5,620 nt of DNA from positions 1 to 5,620 of the forward strand of contig JAJRTX010000007.1 in assembly GCA_021545665.1 (NCBI GenBank), written 5' to 3'. The notes below the pieces were generated by a model. That model worked only from the letters and a program-made list of their open reading frames with translations. It had not been told where the DNA came from and did not search any database. This DNA comes from Zetaproteobacteria bacterium (GTDB taxonomy: Bacteria > Pseudomonadota > Zetaproteobacteria > Mariprofundales > Mariprofundaceae). The position numbers and the translations under genes were made by a program. Below, piece after piece: positions 1-5,569 of the stretch; position 1 is the stretch's first letter, and every line of letters starts with the position of its first letter.

Positions 1-1
1 C

Positions 2-112
2 TACAATAATGAGCGAACCCATCAGGGTAAAATGTGCTGTGGGCGTACTCCTATGGAGACTCTACAGGACGGCAAAAAGATCTGGATGGAAAAGTTTGTA
101 AACTCAATTTGA
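2..112 (+). CDS. C-terminal end of an IS transposase (DDE integrase type), partial at left edge
   Basis: The reading frame enters from the left edge and runs 36 codons to TGA at 110-112. It starts YNNERTHQGKMCCGRTPMET and ends in WMEKFVNSI. The YN-ER-H-Q pattern followed by a G-R-TP-M segment is the typical tail of rve-fold DDE transposases of the IS481/IS3 type, in which it follows the last catalytic glutamate. The catalytic residues themselves lie outside the window. The stop is followed within 60 bases by what looks like the terminal inverted repeat of the element, as expected for a single-ORF insertion sequence. The assignment to a transposase is firm. The IS481-like family label comes from recalled similarity and is less certain. 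Whether the missing part is intact cannot be seen. Confidence 0.75.
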   Translation, partial: YNNERTHQGKMCCGRTPMETLQDGKKIWMEKFVNSI

Positions 113-113
113 C

Positions 114-150
114 CTGACAGAAATGCTTCCGCATTTCGGATAACTGTCAG
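114..150. repeat. Two-tier hairpin at the 3' end of the transposase gene
   Basis: CTGACAG (114-120) pairs with CTGTCAG (144-150). Immediately inside, AAATGC (121-126) pairs with GCATTT (131-136) around a TTCC loop. Seven unpaired bases (137-143) sit on one side between the two stems. The structure begins two bases after the transposase stop codon and its outer arm lies within the presumed terminal repeat. It could act as a transcription barrier or as part of the transposase-binding end. No U-tract follows it, so a classic intrinsic terminator is unlikely. Confidence 0.6.
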
Positions 151-219
151 ATCAGGTCGCGACTACTACACTTGATTCTCCACTCAACTGTCACTCTGGT
201 TAAACGGTTAGTTCACAAT

Positions 220-602
220 CTATCGGGCTTCAATATTCACTATCTCAATAATTACTCCATATATATGAAAGCTCATTATATCCTGTTTAACCCGGGCTGA
301 CACTATTACTTTAAGACCATTTCTCCTGAATGATTCCGGAAGATTGGCTGGATCAAACCTTTTCCCATCATCACTGTCGATGGCATAGAAACCCCTTTCT
401 ATATTTTTATAGTAATGGTTCCCAGAATTCTAAATATGCCAGCAGGGGGTATTGTTGGGCTTTCAGATGCAGGTGGTTCATTTACCTCGGAAGCGTGAGA
501 CTCAGCATATTAAATAGGCTGTGTAGAATCTGTTTCAGCTTTACAATCAGTAAGAGCCACAATACAAATGAGGATCAATAATACATTAAAAACAACTTTC
601 AC
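220..602 (-). pseudogene. Decayed gene for a small exported, lipoprotein-like protein
   Basis: A GTG start at 602-600 has a good ribosome site (AGAGAGG at 608-614, five bases away). The next 20 codons encode a signal peptide: K2, a hydrophobic run VLLILICIVAL, then LTDC with Cys20 in lipobox position. An in-frame TAA at 512-510 ends this after 30 codons. The frame then continues through a Pro/Ser/Glu-rich linker to RILGTITIK, where it meets TAG at 401-399. Moving by one base in the A5 run at 404-408 opens a second frame to TAG at 222-220. That frame contains GFYAIDSDDGKRFDP, a LPESFRRNGL stretch and a KQDIMSFHIYG stretch, ending EIVNIEAR. This tail resembles small bacterial and archaeal proteins with a GFYGI-DDG-YDP-NLP-EF--GL pattern, a family I recall but cannot name. 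Restored length would be about 127 residues. Asp at lipobox -1 (GAT, one base from GGT Gly) may be a third lesion. Function is unknown. Confidence 0.65.
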
Positions 603-696
603 AGCTGCCTCTCTTATTGTATCTAGTTAAGCTATAAATCACAGTTTACGCCTCCCATACATAGCATGCACATGAACTATTCCATAATGATAAGGA

Positions 697-1825
697 TTAG
701 TTGCCGTTGTCATCTCCACGCCGGATACCCATCAACTGTGCATGAATGAAAACATCAATATCACCATCCAGAAAAGCCTGTGTATTACCGGTTTCCATGC
801 CAGTGCGCAAATCCTTGATGCGGGACTGATCAAGCACATAGGAGCGAATCTGATGGCCCCAGCCGATATCGGTCTTGCCATCTTCCATATTCTGTTTTTC
901 AGCATTCTGTTTCTCAACTTCCAGCTCAAACAAGCGTGCCTTGAGCATTTTCCAGCAGGCATCGCGATTTTTGTGCTGTGAACGATCATTCTGACACTGT
1001 ACCACCACGCCCGTCGGCACATGGGTAAGACGAACCGCCGAATCAGTTTTATTGATATGCTGACCACCAGCGCCGGAGGCACGATAGGTATCAGTGCGCA
1101 CATCAGCCGGATCAATCTCAATGTCTATCTCACGATCAATATCCGGAAAGGAAAAAACCGAAGCAAATGAAGTGTGTCGCCGGTTGCCGGAATCAAACGG
1201 TGATTTGCGCACCAGCCGGTGTACGCCGATTTCCGCTTTCAGAAAAGCATAAGCATATTCACCCTTGATCGAAACTGTGGCCGATTTGATGCCGGCTTCT
1301 TCACCGGCAGTGCATTCCATTAGCTCGGTTTTGAAACCTTTACGCTCAGCCCAGCGCAAATACATGCGCAACAGCATTTCCGCCCAGTCCTGCGCCTCGG
1401 TGCCGCCGGAACCTGCGTTGATATCCAAAAAGGCCGATTCGGCATCGGTTTCTCCACCGAGCATCTGGGCCAATTCCAGCTTCTCAAGTCCGGACTGAAC
1501 ACCATCCAGGCATGCAACCGCTTCAATCTGTGAATCCCGATCCCCCTCCTCCATACCCATTTCAAACAAAATGCCGGCATCATCAAGTTCACAAATTGCC
1601 TGATTATATTCATTCAGGACTTTCTCAACACGAGCGCGCTCTTGCATCAGTTGCTGTGCCTTTTCCTGATTATCCCATAAGGTCGGATCTTCAATACGTG
1701 CGTTTAATTCACGCAGTTCTTCTTCCTTGCTTTCGACATCAAAGTGACCTCCGCATGGCATCCAGACGAGCAGAGAAATCCTCTAACCGCGTTCTGAATC
1801 CAGCAATCTGGTCTTCAATATTCAT
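697..1825 (-). CDS. prfB: Peptide chain release factor 2 (RF2), expressed through a programmed +1 frameshift
   Basis: RF2 recognises UGA and UAA in the ribosomal A site and triggers hydrolysis of peptidyl-tRNA. The start is ATG 1825-1823, preceded by GGAG (1832-1835) six bases upstream. The first 28 codons ([10 protein letters not shown]...MRRSL) stop at TGA 1741-1739. Skipping one T continues in the +1 frame as [12 protein letters not shown], giving a 375-residue product against 365 in E. coli. On that numbering the SPF stop-codon recognition tripeptide lies at 208-210 (RKSPFDSG). The catalytic GGQ lies at 253-255, in [10 protein letters not shown]. The residue matching E. coli RF2 position 246 is Ala (YRASGAGGQ), the common form, rather than the Thr of E. 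coli K-12. All domains appear complete. In many proteobacteria lysS follows prfB, but here the next minus-strand gene, 94 bases on, is the lipoprotein remnant. Identification is very secure. Confidence 0.97.
1738..1752 (-). promoter_or_regulatory. RF2 programmed +1 frameshift site
   Basis: On the minus strand the zero frame reads CGG AGG TCA CTT TGA T. It combines the slippery Leu codon CTT, an in-frame UGA and a Shine-Dalgarno-like GGAGG (1752-1748) three bases before CTT. This is the same spacing as in E. coli prfB, where GGGGG precedes TAT CTT TGA C. When RF2 is scarce the ribosome pauses at UGA and the P-site tRNA slips onto UUU, reading GAT next. RF2 thereby controls its own level. The base after UGA is U rather than the C of E. 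coli, which may alter frameshift efficiency. Confidence 0.95.
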
Positions 1826-1874
1826 GATTCACTCCAGCAGACAAAACCTTCGATTTGAGGCAGCTGAAAGGTAC

Positions 1875-1955
1875 ATATCTGTCATTTCAAAGCAACAGAT
1901 TATGAGCGAACAGATATAAAATATCCGCTATTAATGCAACGTGTGATATCTGTCA
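1875..1955. repeat. Cluster of ATCTGT/ACAGAT motifs upstream of prfB
   Basis: ATATCTGTCA occurs as a perfect 10-base direct repeat at 1875-1884 and 1946-1955. Between the copies lie inverted versions, ACAGAT at 1895-1900 and ACAGATAT at 1910-1917. The latter is fully complementary to ATATCTGT at 1875-1882. Another ACAGAT occurs near 2163-2168. The second direct copy forms the centre of the CRP-type site. Such spacing suggests a protein-binding array, but AT-rich chance repetition is possible. Confidence 0.45.
1913..1939 (-). promoter_or_regulatory. Candidate prfB promoter
   Basis: On the minus strand TTGCAT (1939-1934) is followed 15 bases later by TATATC (1918-1913). Both boxes are partial matches and the spacer is short, as in promoters that depend on an activator. 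Transcription would start near 1906-1908, placing the CRP-type site centre (1949.5) at about -42 to -43, close to the class II position. This geometry is the main reason to list it. Confidence 0.3.
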
Positions 1956-1957
1956 CA
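1942..1957. promoter_or_regulatory. CRP-family (cAMP receptor protein type) binding site
   Basis: The sequence TGTGATATCTGTCACA has both consensus half-sites, TGTGA and TCACA, separated by exactly six bases, as in the E. coli CRP consensus (also used by Vfr and Clp homologues). The right flank ATT also agrees with the extended consensus. It lies 117 bases upstream of the prfB start and 265 upstream of the HD-GYP start, so it could serve either or both divergent genes. The match is seen directly; the regulator is inferred. Confidence 0.6.
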
Positions 1958-2014
1958 TTATTATATCAGAATGTTTGCACTCTAAGCTACGATAGTACGG
2001 AGGGTAATAATCTA

Positions 2015-2043
2015 TTGTGATTCCTGCCATTTATATATATTCT
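2015..2043 (+). promoter_or_regulatory. Weak candidate promoter for the HD-GYP gene
   Basis: TTGTGA (2015-2020) and TATTCT (2038-2043) are separated by 17 bases, each matching four of six sigma-70 consensus positions. The resulting leader would be about 170 bases long and would include the short ORF at 2136. Other AT-rich pairs nearby are equally weak, so this is only the best-spaced option. Confidence 0.2.
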
Positions 2044-2135
2044 TAACAATATTGCCGCAACTAAAGTGATCTTAACCTAAAATATAGATGCTCCGTAGAA
2101 ATCGGGATCACCACGAGGGATTAGCAATTAATAAC

Positions 2136-2222
2136 ATGAGTATCGTCATAAATGTATATGTAACAGATCAATCATATCCGGCTGATTGCACGCTGAGTGT
2201 GGCAGATACCAGAGTCTTTTAA
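2136..2222 (+). CDS. Possible 28-codon leader peptide overlapping the HD-GYP start
   Basis: An open frame from ATG 2136 encodes MSIVINVYVTDQSYPADC, then TLSVADTRVF, and stops at TAA 2220-2222. The stop shares one base with ATG 2222 of the downstream gene (TAATG), the arrangement typical of translational coupling. The frame can be extended upstream to ATG 2088 (44 codons), with an in-frame TAG just before. No well-placed ribosome site precedes 2136; GAGGGA at 2115-2120 is too far away. The peptide matches nothing I recognise. It could be a coupling leader for the weakly signalled HD-GYP start, or a chance ORF. Confidence 0.25.
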   Translation: MSIVINVYVTDQSYPADCTLSVADTRVF

Positions 2223-3850
2223 TGAGCCCTGATACTGATCATAATCTGGTCTCCAGAGTCGCCAAGCTCAATGCGATCGGCATAGCTTTATCGTCTGAAA
2301 AAGATCTGCCAAGGCTGTTGGAAATGATTCTTACCGGGGCACAAATGATTACAGGGGCTGATGGCGGAACCCTGTACACAGTCAATAATCAGGAACAACT
2401 CGTATTTGAAATTGTACGAACAGCTTCTTTAAAAATCAGCATGGGGGGAACAAGCGGCATACCTGTCGCATTCGAACCTATCCCACTGTATCATGAAGAT
2501 GAGACTCCCAATATCCAGAAAATTGTGGTTTATTCAGCACTAAACAGTAAAACTATTAGTCTGTCAGATGTATACAAAACCTCTGACTTTGATTTTTCCG
2601 GACCCCGCCAGTTTGATAAGCAGATGAACTACAGAACCAAATCCATGCTGGCAATTCCAATGCAAAACCATGAAGGAGAAACCGTAGGCGTCCTGCAACT
2701 CATTAATAAACGCCCCCCGAATAGCAAGGAGGCTATTTCTTTTTCCAAACAGGACAGACATCTGGCGGAATCACTGGCATCTCAAGCAGCTATCGCCCTG
2801 ACCAACAAGCACCTGATTGACGATCTTAAAAACCTCTTCGATTCATTCATCAAGACAATTGCAACCGGAATCGATGCAAAATCACCCCATACAGGTGGCC
2901 ACTGCAAGCGCGTACCTGCACTGACACTGGCACTGGCAGATGCCGCCAGCAAAATTGAAGAAGGCTCACTAAAAGATTTTCACATTTCCAGTCGTGAACG
3001 CTATTCACTTGAAGTCGCTTCATGGCTGCACGACTGTGGAAAACTGATAACGCCTATCCATATAGTTGACAAGGCCACCAAGCTGGAAACAATTTTTGAC
3101 CGCATTCATCTGATCGATACCCGTTTTGAAGTACTCAAACGTGATGCGGAAATTCAAAAACTTAAAAACCTGCTTGCTATAGGCAACCGTAAACCAGAGG
3201 CAGATGCTATAGAGCAAGAGTTTCAGGATGACATCCGGCAATTGGATGAGGATCGGCAAATACTTCACAGGTGCAACAAGGGCTCAGAATATATGGTGCC
3301 TGGCATGCGGGAAGACGTAAAGAGGGTAAGCTCCCGCAGCTGGCAAAACGAACGAAATGAAACGGTACCATTTCTTACAGAAGATGAACTAAATAACCTG
3401 TTAATACAATCCGGAACCCTCACCCCGGAAGAACGAAATATCATTAATGATCATATTGTTGTTACAATCAAAATGTTAAAATCATTGAAATTTCCAAAGG
3501 ATATGGAAAATGTTCCTGAATATGCTGGCGGGCATCACGAACGCATGGATGGGAATGGCTTTCCCCTCGGACTTACACGCGAACAGATGTCTGTTCCTGC
3601 AAGAATTATGGCCATTGCAGATGTGTTTGAAGCTCTTACAGCCAGTGACAGACCATATAAAGATGCCAAGAAACTATCTGAGGCTCTCTGCATTCTCGGT
3701 ATCATGAGGCAAAAAAATCATATTGATCCGGATCTGTTTGATATTTTCATTCAGGAAAAAATTTATCTATCCTACGCACACGAATATCTGGAGCCGGATA
3801 AAATTGACATTAATGATTCCAATGAAATTCCAGGATTCCCATTTGATTGA
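2222..3850 (+). CDS. GAF domain HD-GYP protein, probable c-di-GMP phosphodiesterase with a long catalytic-domain insertion
   Basis: HD-GYP enzymes hydrolyse cyclic di-GMP using a metal centre. From ATG 2222 the product is 542 residues and has no membrane segment. A GAF sensor spans about 20-195, with the typical KSMLAIPMQNHEGETVGVLQ strand pair. A short helix leads to the HD-GYP domain: HTGGHCKRV (His227), HDCGK (His270, Asp271), TPEERNIINDH (His411), HHERMDGNGFP (His438, His439) and ADVFEALTASDRPY (Asp467). The signature is GFP rather than GYP. His270 to His411 spans 141 residues, whereas canonical family members have about 29, so roughly 110 charged, helical residues are inserted after VDKATKLE. 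Such an insertion marks a subgroup I recall in proteobacteria. A TTG at 2186 would add 12 residues and directly follows a stop. I prefer the ATG because MS..LN.IGIALS fits a usual family N terminus and the TAATG overlap lies there. The ribosome site is weak. The GGDEF gene follows 83 bases downstream. Confidence 0.88.
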   Translation: MSPDTDHNLVSRVAKLNAIGIALSSEKDLPRLLEMILTGAQMITGADGGTLYTVNNQEQLVFEIVRTASLKISMGGTSGIPVAFEPIPLYHEDETPNIQKIVVYSALNSKTISLSDVYKTSDFDFSGPRQFDKQMNYRTKSMLAIPMQNHEGETVGVLQLINKRPPNSKEAISFSKQDRHLAESLASQAAIALTNKHLIDDLKNLFDSFIKTIATGIDAKSPHTGGHCKRVPALTLALADAASKIEEGSLKDFHISSRERYSLEVASWLHDCGKLITPIHIVDKATKLETIFDRIHLIDTRFEVLKRDAEIQKLKNLLAIGNRKPEADAIEQEFQDDIRQLDEDRQILHRCNKGSEYMVPGMREDVKRVSSRSWQNERNETVPFLTEDELNNLLIQSGTLTPEERNIINDHIVVTIKMLKSLKFPKDMENVPEYAGGHHERMDGNGFPLGLTREQMSVPARIMAIADVFEALTASDRPYKDAKKLSEALCILGIMRQKNHIDPDLFDIFIQEKIYLSYAHEYLEPDKIDINDSNEIPGFPFD

Positions 3851-3907
3851 AACTGGACATTCTGGCCAACGGATTCAATACTGAAGCAAGCCGAAAAATA
3901 AGGGCAC

Positions 3908-3927
3908 TATAATAAATTACTGAGGGA
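3908..3927 (+). promoter_or_regulatory. Consensus -10 box and ribosome site before the GGDEF gene
   Basis: TATAAT (3908-3913) matches the sigma-70 -10 consensus exactly and is followed by GAGGGA (3922-3927), a strong Shine-Dalgarno site six bases before ATG 3934. No recognisable -35 box or extended -10 TG precedes it. If it is used, transcription would start about 14 bases before the start codon, giving the cyclase gene its own promoter inside the tandem pair. The ribosome site is convincing; the promoter is not proven. Confidence 0.4.
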
Positions 3928-3933
3928 AGACAA

Positions 3934-5427
3934 ATGACTAATAAGTGGGCAAAGAAATACAGCATAGAAGATAAGAGTCTGAGTCATCAGTTTCGTATTT
4001 TTGCCTTGCTGTTGCTGCTGACTCCAACCGCTGTCTTCCTCTATATTGTTAGCAGTCTGGCTTCTTTTTCTGAGCTGTTACAAACTAAATATCTAATACC
4101 TTTTCTATTCTCAATCATTATTATTTTATGTGTCCTGGCACTACTACAAGGTGTGTTTTCATACCTGTCCAACCTTTCATCCGCACTATTAAAAGAACCA
4201 GAAAAAATGTTTGCGGAACTAAAAGAGATTCAGGGCGCTTATGAACTTCGCGGTATTGCCAACAGCTTTGAGACATTGTTAGAAAGATATCAGGAAACCA
4301 GTAGTAATTTACAACGCAGGGCGCTTGAACTACTGCTGATCAAGGAGTTGGCTGAAGAAGCAAGCTCCAATCTGGATATGAATGTACTACTCAACGTCTT
4401 GCTCGACAAAGTTATGCAGGTTAACGGAGCAATGATCGGCTCCGTATTTCTCGTCAGTGAAAATGGCGAGAACTTTCAAATTGTTGGCTCCAGAGGGAAC
4501 GGAAATAGCGTTGTAACCGGAGCTACAATTTCAGTAAAAGATTCTCTTGCCCGGCATATTGTGAAAGGTGGGTCAGAACACATTTTGGTAGATGACATTG
4601 AAACTGATGAGCGCTTTAATAAGACAAATGACCCTAAATATGGTTCTCCATCTTTTCTGTCATTGCCTGTGCGTTCCGGCAATAAATTGATCGCTGTTCT
4701 TAATCTGGCAAATAAAGAAAATGACGTGCGCTTCAAGCAGGAAGATATCGGCCTCGCTTCTATAATGATTCAGGAAGTAAGCTTTGCACTTGAGAATGCC
4801 CGTATCCATTCTGAAATCAAGAGCCATGCCAAACGGCTTGAGAAACAGGCCGTTATTCTTAAAGAGGAAATTCGGCGTAGAAAGATTGCAGAAAAAGAGC
4901 TTGAGCATCTTGCTCACAGAGATACGCTTACAGGTCTTTCCAATCGTTATATGTTTATTGACCGGCTAGAAGTGGCGGTCGCTCAGGCAAAACGGAACAA
5001 CACAAAACTGGCTGTCCTGTTTGTTGACCTGGATCGTTTTAAAAATATTAATGATACTCTGGGTCATGCAGCTGGCGATAAGGTACTGTGCGAAGTTGCG
5101 AAACGCATGAAGGCCTGCTTGCGGGAAATTGACCTGATTGGCCGTTATGGCGGAGATGAATTCACTGTCAGCCTGATGGACATAGCCGAAACTGAAGGTG
5201 TTGATAATGTTGCCAATAAAATCATAGACGCATTACAACAACCTTTTGAGCTAAAGGAGGGTAAATTCAGCATTGGTTGCAGTATCGGCATCAGCATTTA
5301 CCCCGATGATTCAAAAAACTTTGAAGGCTTGATCAATTATTCAGATGCAGCCATGTATAACTCCAAACGAAATAAAGAAAGCTGTTTTCAGTATTACAAA
5401 CCGGCAGTGACTGAAACAAGCGAATAA
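3934..5427 (+). CDS. Membrane-anchored GAF-GGDEF diguanylate cyclase
   Basis: Diguanylate cyclases condense two GTP into cyclic di-GMP. The 497-residue product begins with a cytoplasmic segment and two membrane helices at about 20-44 (FRIFALLLLLTPTAVFLYIV) and 53-78 (YLIPFLFSIIIILCVLALL), joined by only a few residues, so little is exposed outside. A helical linker (about 85-140) leads to a GAF domain (about 135-290). A charged coiled coil with KEEIRRRKIAEKELEHLAHR follows, then the GGDEF domain from DTLTGLSNR (330-338). Catalytic elements are intact: VDLDRFKNINDTLGHAAGD, and RYGGDEF with the GGDEF residues at 406-410. REID at 397-400 lies exactly five residues before, forming the RxxD inhibitory I-site, so product feedback is expected. 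There is no EAL domain. The start is supported by GAGGGA six bases upstream. Placed 83 bases after the HD-GYP gene on the same strand, it probably supplies the signal its neighbour degrades. The GAF ligand is unknown. Confidence 0.95.
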   Translation: MTNKWAKKYSIEDKSLSHQFRIFALLLLLTPTAVFLYIVSSLASFSELLQTKYLIPFLFSIIIILCVLALLQGVFSYLSNLSSALLKEPEKMFAELKEIQGAYELRGIANSFETLLERYQETSSNLQRRALELLLIKELAEEASSNLDMNVLLNVLLDKVMQVNGAMIGSVFLVSENGENFQIVGSRGNGNSVVTGATISVKDSLARHIVKGGSEHILVDDIETDERFNKTNDPKYGSPSFLSLPVRSGNKLIAVLNLANKENDVRFKQEDIGLASIMIQEVSFALENARIHSEIKSHAKRLEKQAVILKEEIRRRKIAEKELEHLAHRDTLTGLSNRYMFIDRLEVAVAQAKRNNTKLAVLFVDLDRFKNINDTLGHAAGDKVLCEVAKRMKACLREIDLIGRYGGDEFTVSLMDIAETEGVDNVANKIIDALQQPFELKEGKFSIGCSIGISIYPDDSKNFEGLINYSDAAMYNSKRNKESCFQYYKPAVTETSE

Positions 5428-5488
5428 TCCCGATGTAGCACTTTGTACGTCATCAGCATGTCCGAAACCATGCAAGCTTCTTATTACT
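5428..5488. other. Short spacer after the GGDEF gene, no strong terminator
   Basis: The 61 bases after the cyclase stop contain one small inverted repeat, GCATG (5456-5460) with CATGC (5469-5473) around an eight-base loop. A mixed, only weakly T-rich stretch follows. This is too weak to call an intrinsic terminator. Nothing else is visible. Confidence 0.4.
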
Positions 5489-5569
5489 TTACAAACACAT
5501 CTTCAACAACAAATTGAACAGCTCCATTGCCGCACCATTTATCCCTTCTGCATCTGACCAATCACGGCT
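5489..5569 (-). pseudogene. Possible 3' remnant of an interrupted minus-strand gene
   Basis: Read on the minus strand, an open frame of 26 codons runs SRDWSDAEGINGAAMELF, then NLLLKMCL, to TAA 5491-5489. It is open back to base 5569, the last base before the presumed IS21-like terminus, and closes at a TGA inside that terminus. The residue mix (an amphipathic AAMELFNLLLK helix after a polar segment) looks coding, and the other two minus-strand frames contain stops. I infer that an insertion removed the rest of the gene. The fragment is too short to identify, and chance openness over 26 codons is possible. Confidence 0.3.

Larger units (their letters stand above)
1..170 (+). mobile_element. 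Right end of an IS481-like insertion sequence
   Basis: The transposase tail (2-112) is followed by a non-coding end. Read inward on the minus strand from 170, this begins TGTAGTAGTCGCGACCTGAT and continues into CTGACAG. A TGT start at the tip is usual for IS481/IS3-type ends, so I place the boundary at 170. The left end and any target duplication are outside the window, so the boundary rests on this one end. The bases after 170 belong to the flank and show no further IS signature. Confidence 0.55.
1826..2221. other. Divergent intergenic control region between prfB and the HD-GYP gene
   Basis: This AT-rich stretch separates two divergent genes and contains no long ORF. It holds the CRP-type site (1942-1957), a cluster of ATCTGT/ACAGAT motifs (1875-1955), weak promoter candidates in both directions and a short ORF before the HD-GYP gene. 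TACGGAG (1996-2002) is complementary to CTCCGTA (2091-2097), 88 bases apart, so the leader RNA could fold on itself. I looked for a c-di-GMP riboswitch (GEMM-I conserved blocks) and did not find one. Confidence 0.6.

Noticed and set aside
181..215. Possible tRNA-like segment around GGTTAAACGGTTAGTTCACA
   Set aside because: No acceptor stem or anticodon arm can be built around it, and it lies in the short gap between the IS end and the pseudogene.
330..581. Plus-strand open frame of 83 codons
   Set aside because: It lies antisense to the signal peptide and linker of the decayed minus-strand gene, its Cys/His/Trp-rich composition is not protein-like, and it has no ribosome site.
600..650. CTGTGA-N17-TACAAT promoter for the decayed lipoprotein gene
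   Set aside because: The -10 box is good, but the implied transcription start falls inside the ribosome site, so it would not give a translatable message from the GTG.
732..1121. Minus-strand open frame of 129 codons inside prfB
   Set aside because: It is a shifted frame within the secure RF2 coding region and has no similarity to known domains.
1512..1919. Plus-strand open frame of 135 codons across the prfB start
   Set aside because: It is antisense to prfB, proline- and serine-rich in a way expected from the complement, and runs through the prfB frameshift and start region without recognisable domains.
1981..2135. c-di-GMP riboswitch in the HD-GYP leader
   Set aside because: I looked for the conserved GEMM-I blocks because of the gene context and did not find them. 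Only a 7-base distant complement is present.
2186..2221. TTG start extending the HD-GYP protein by 12 residues
   Set aside because: It directly follows an in-frame TGA, has no ribosome site, and the added residues do not resemble the family N terminus. The ATG at 2222 fits better, though neither start is proven.
5428..5488. Intrinsic terminator after the GGDEF gene
   Set aside because: The only inverted repeat has a five-base stem and eight-base loop without a T-run, too weak to call.
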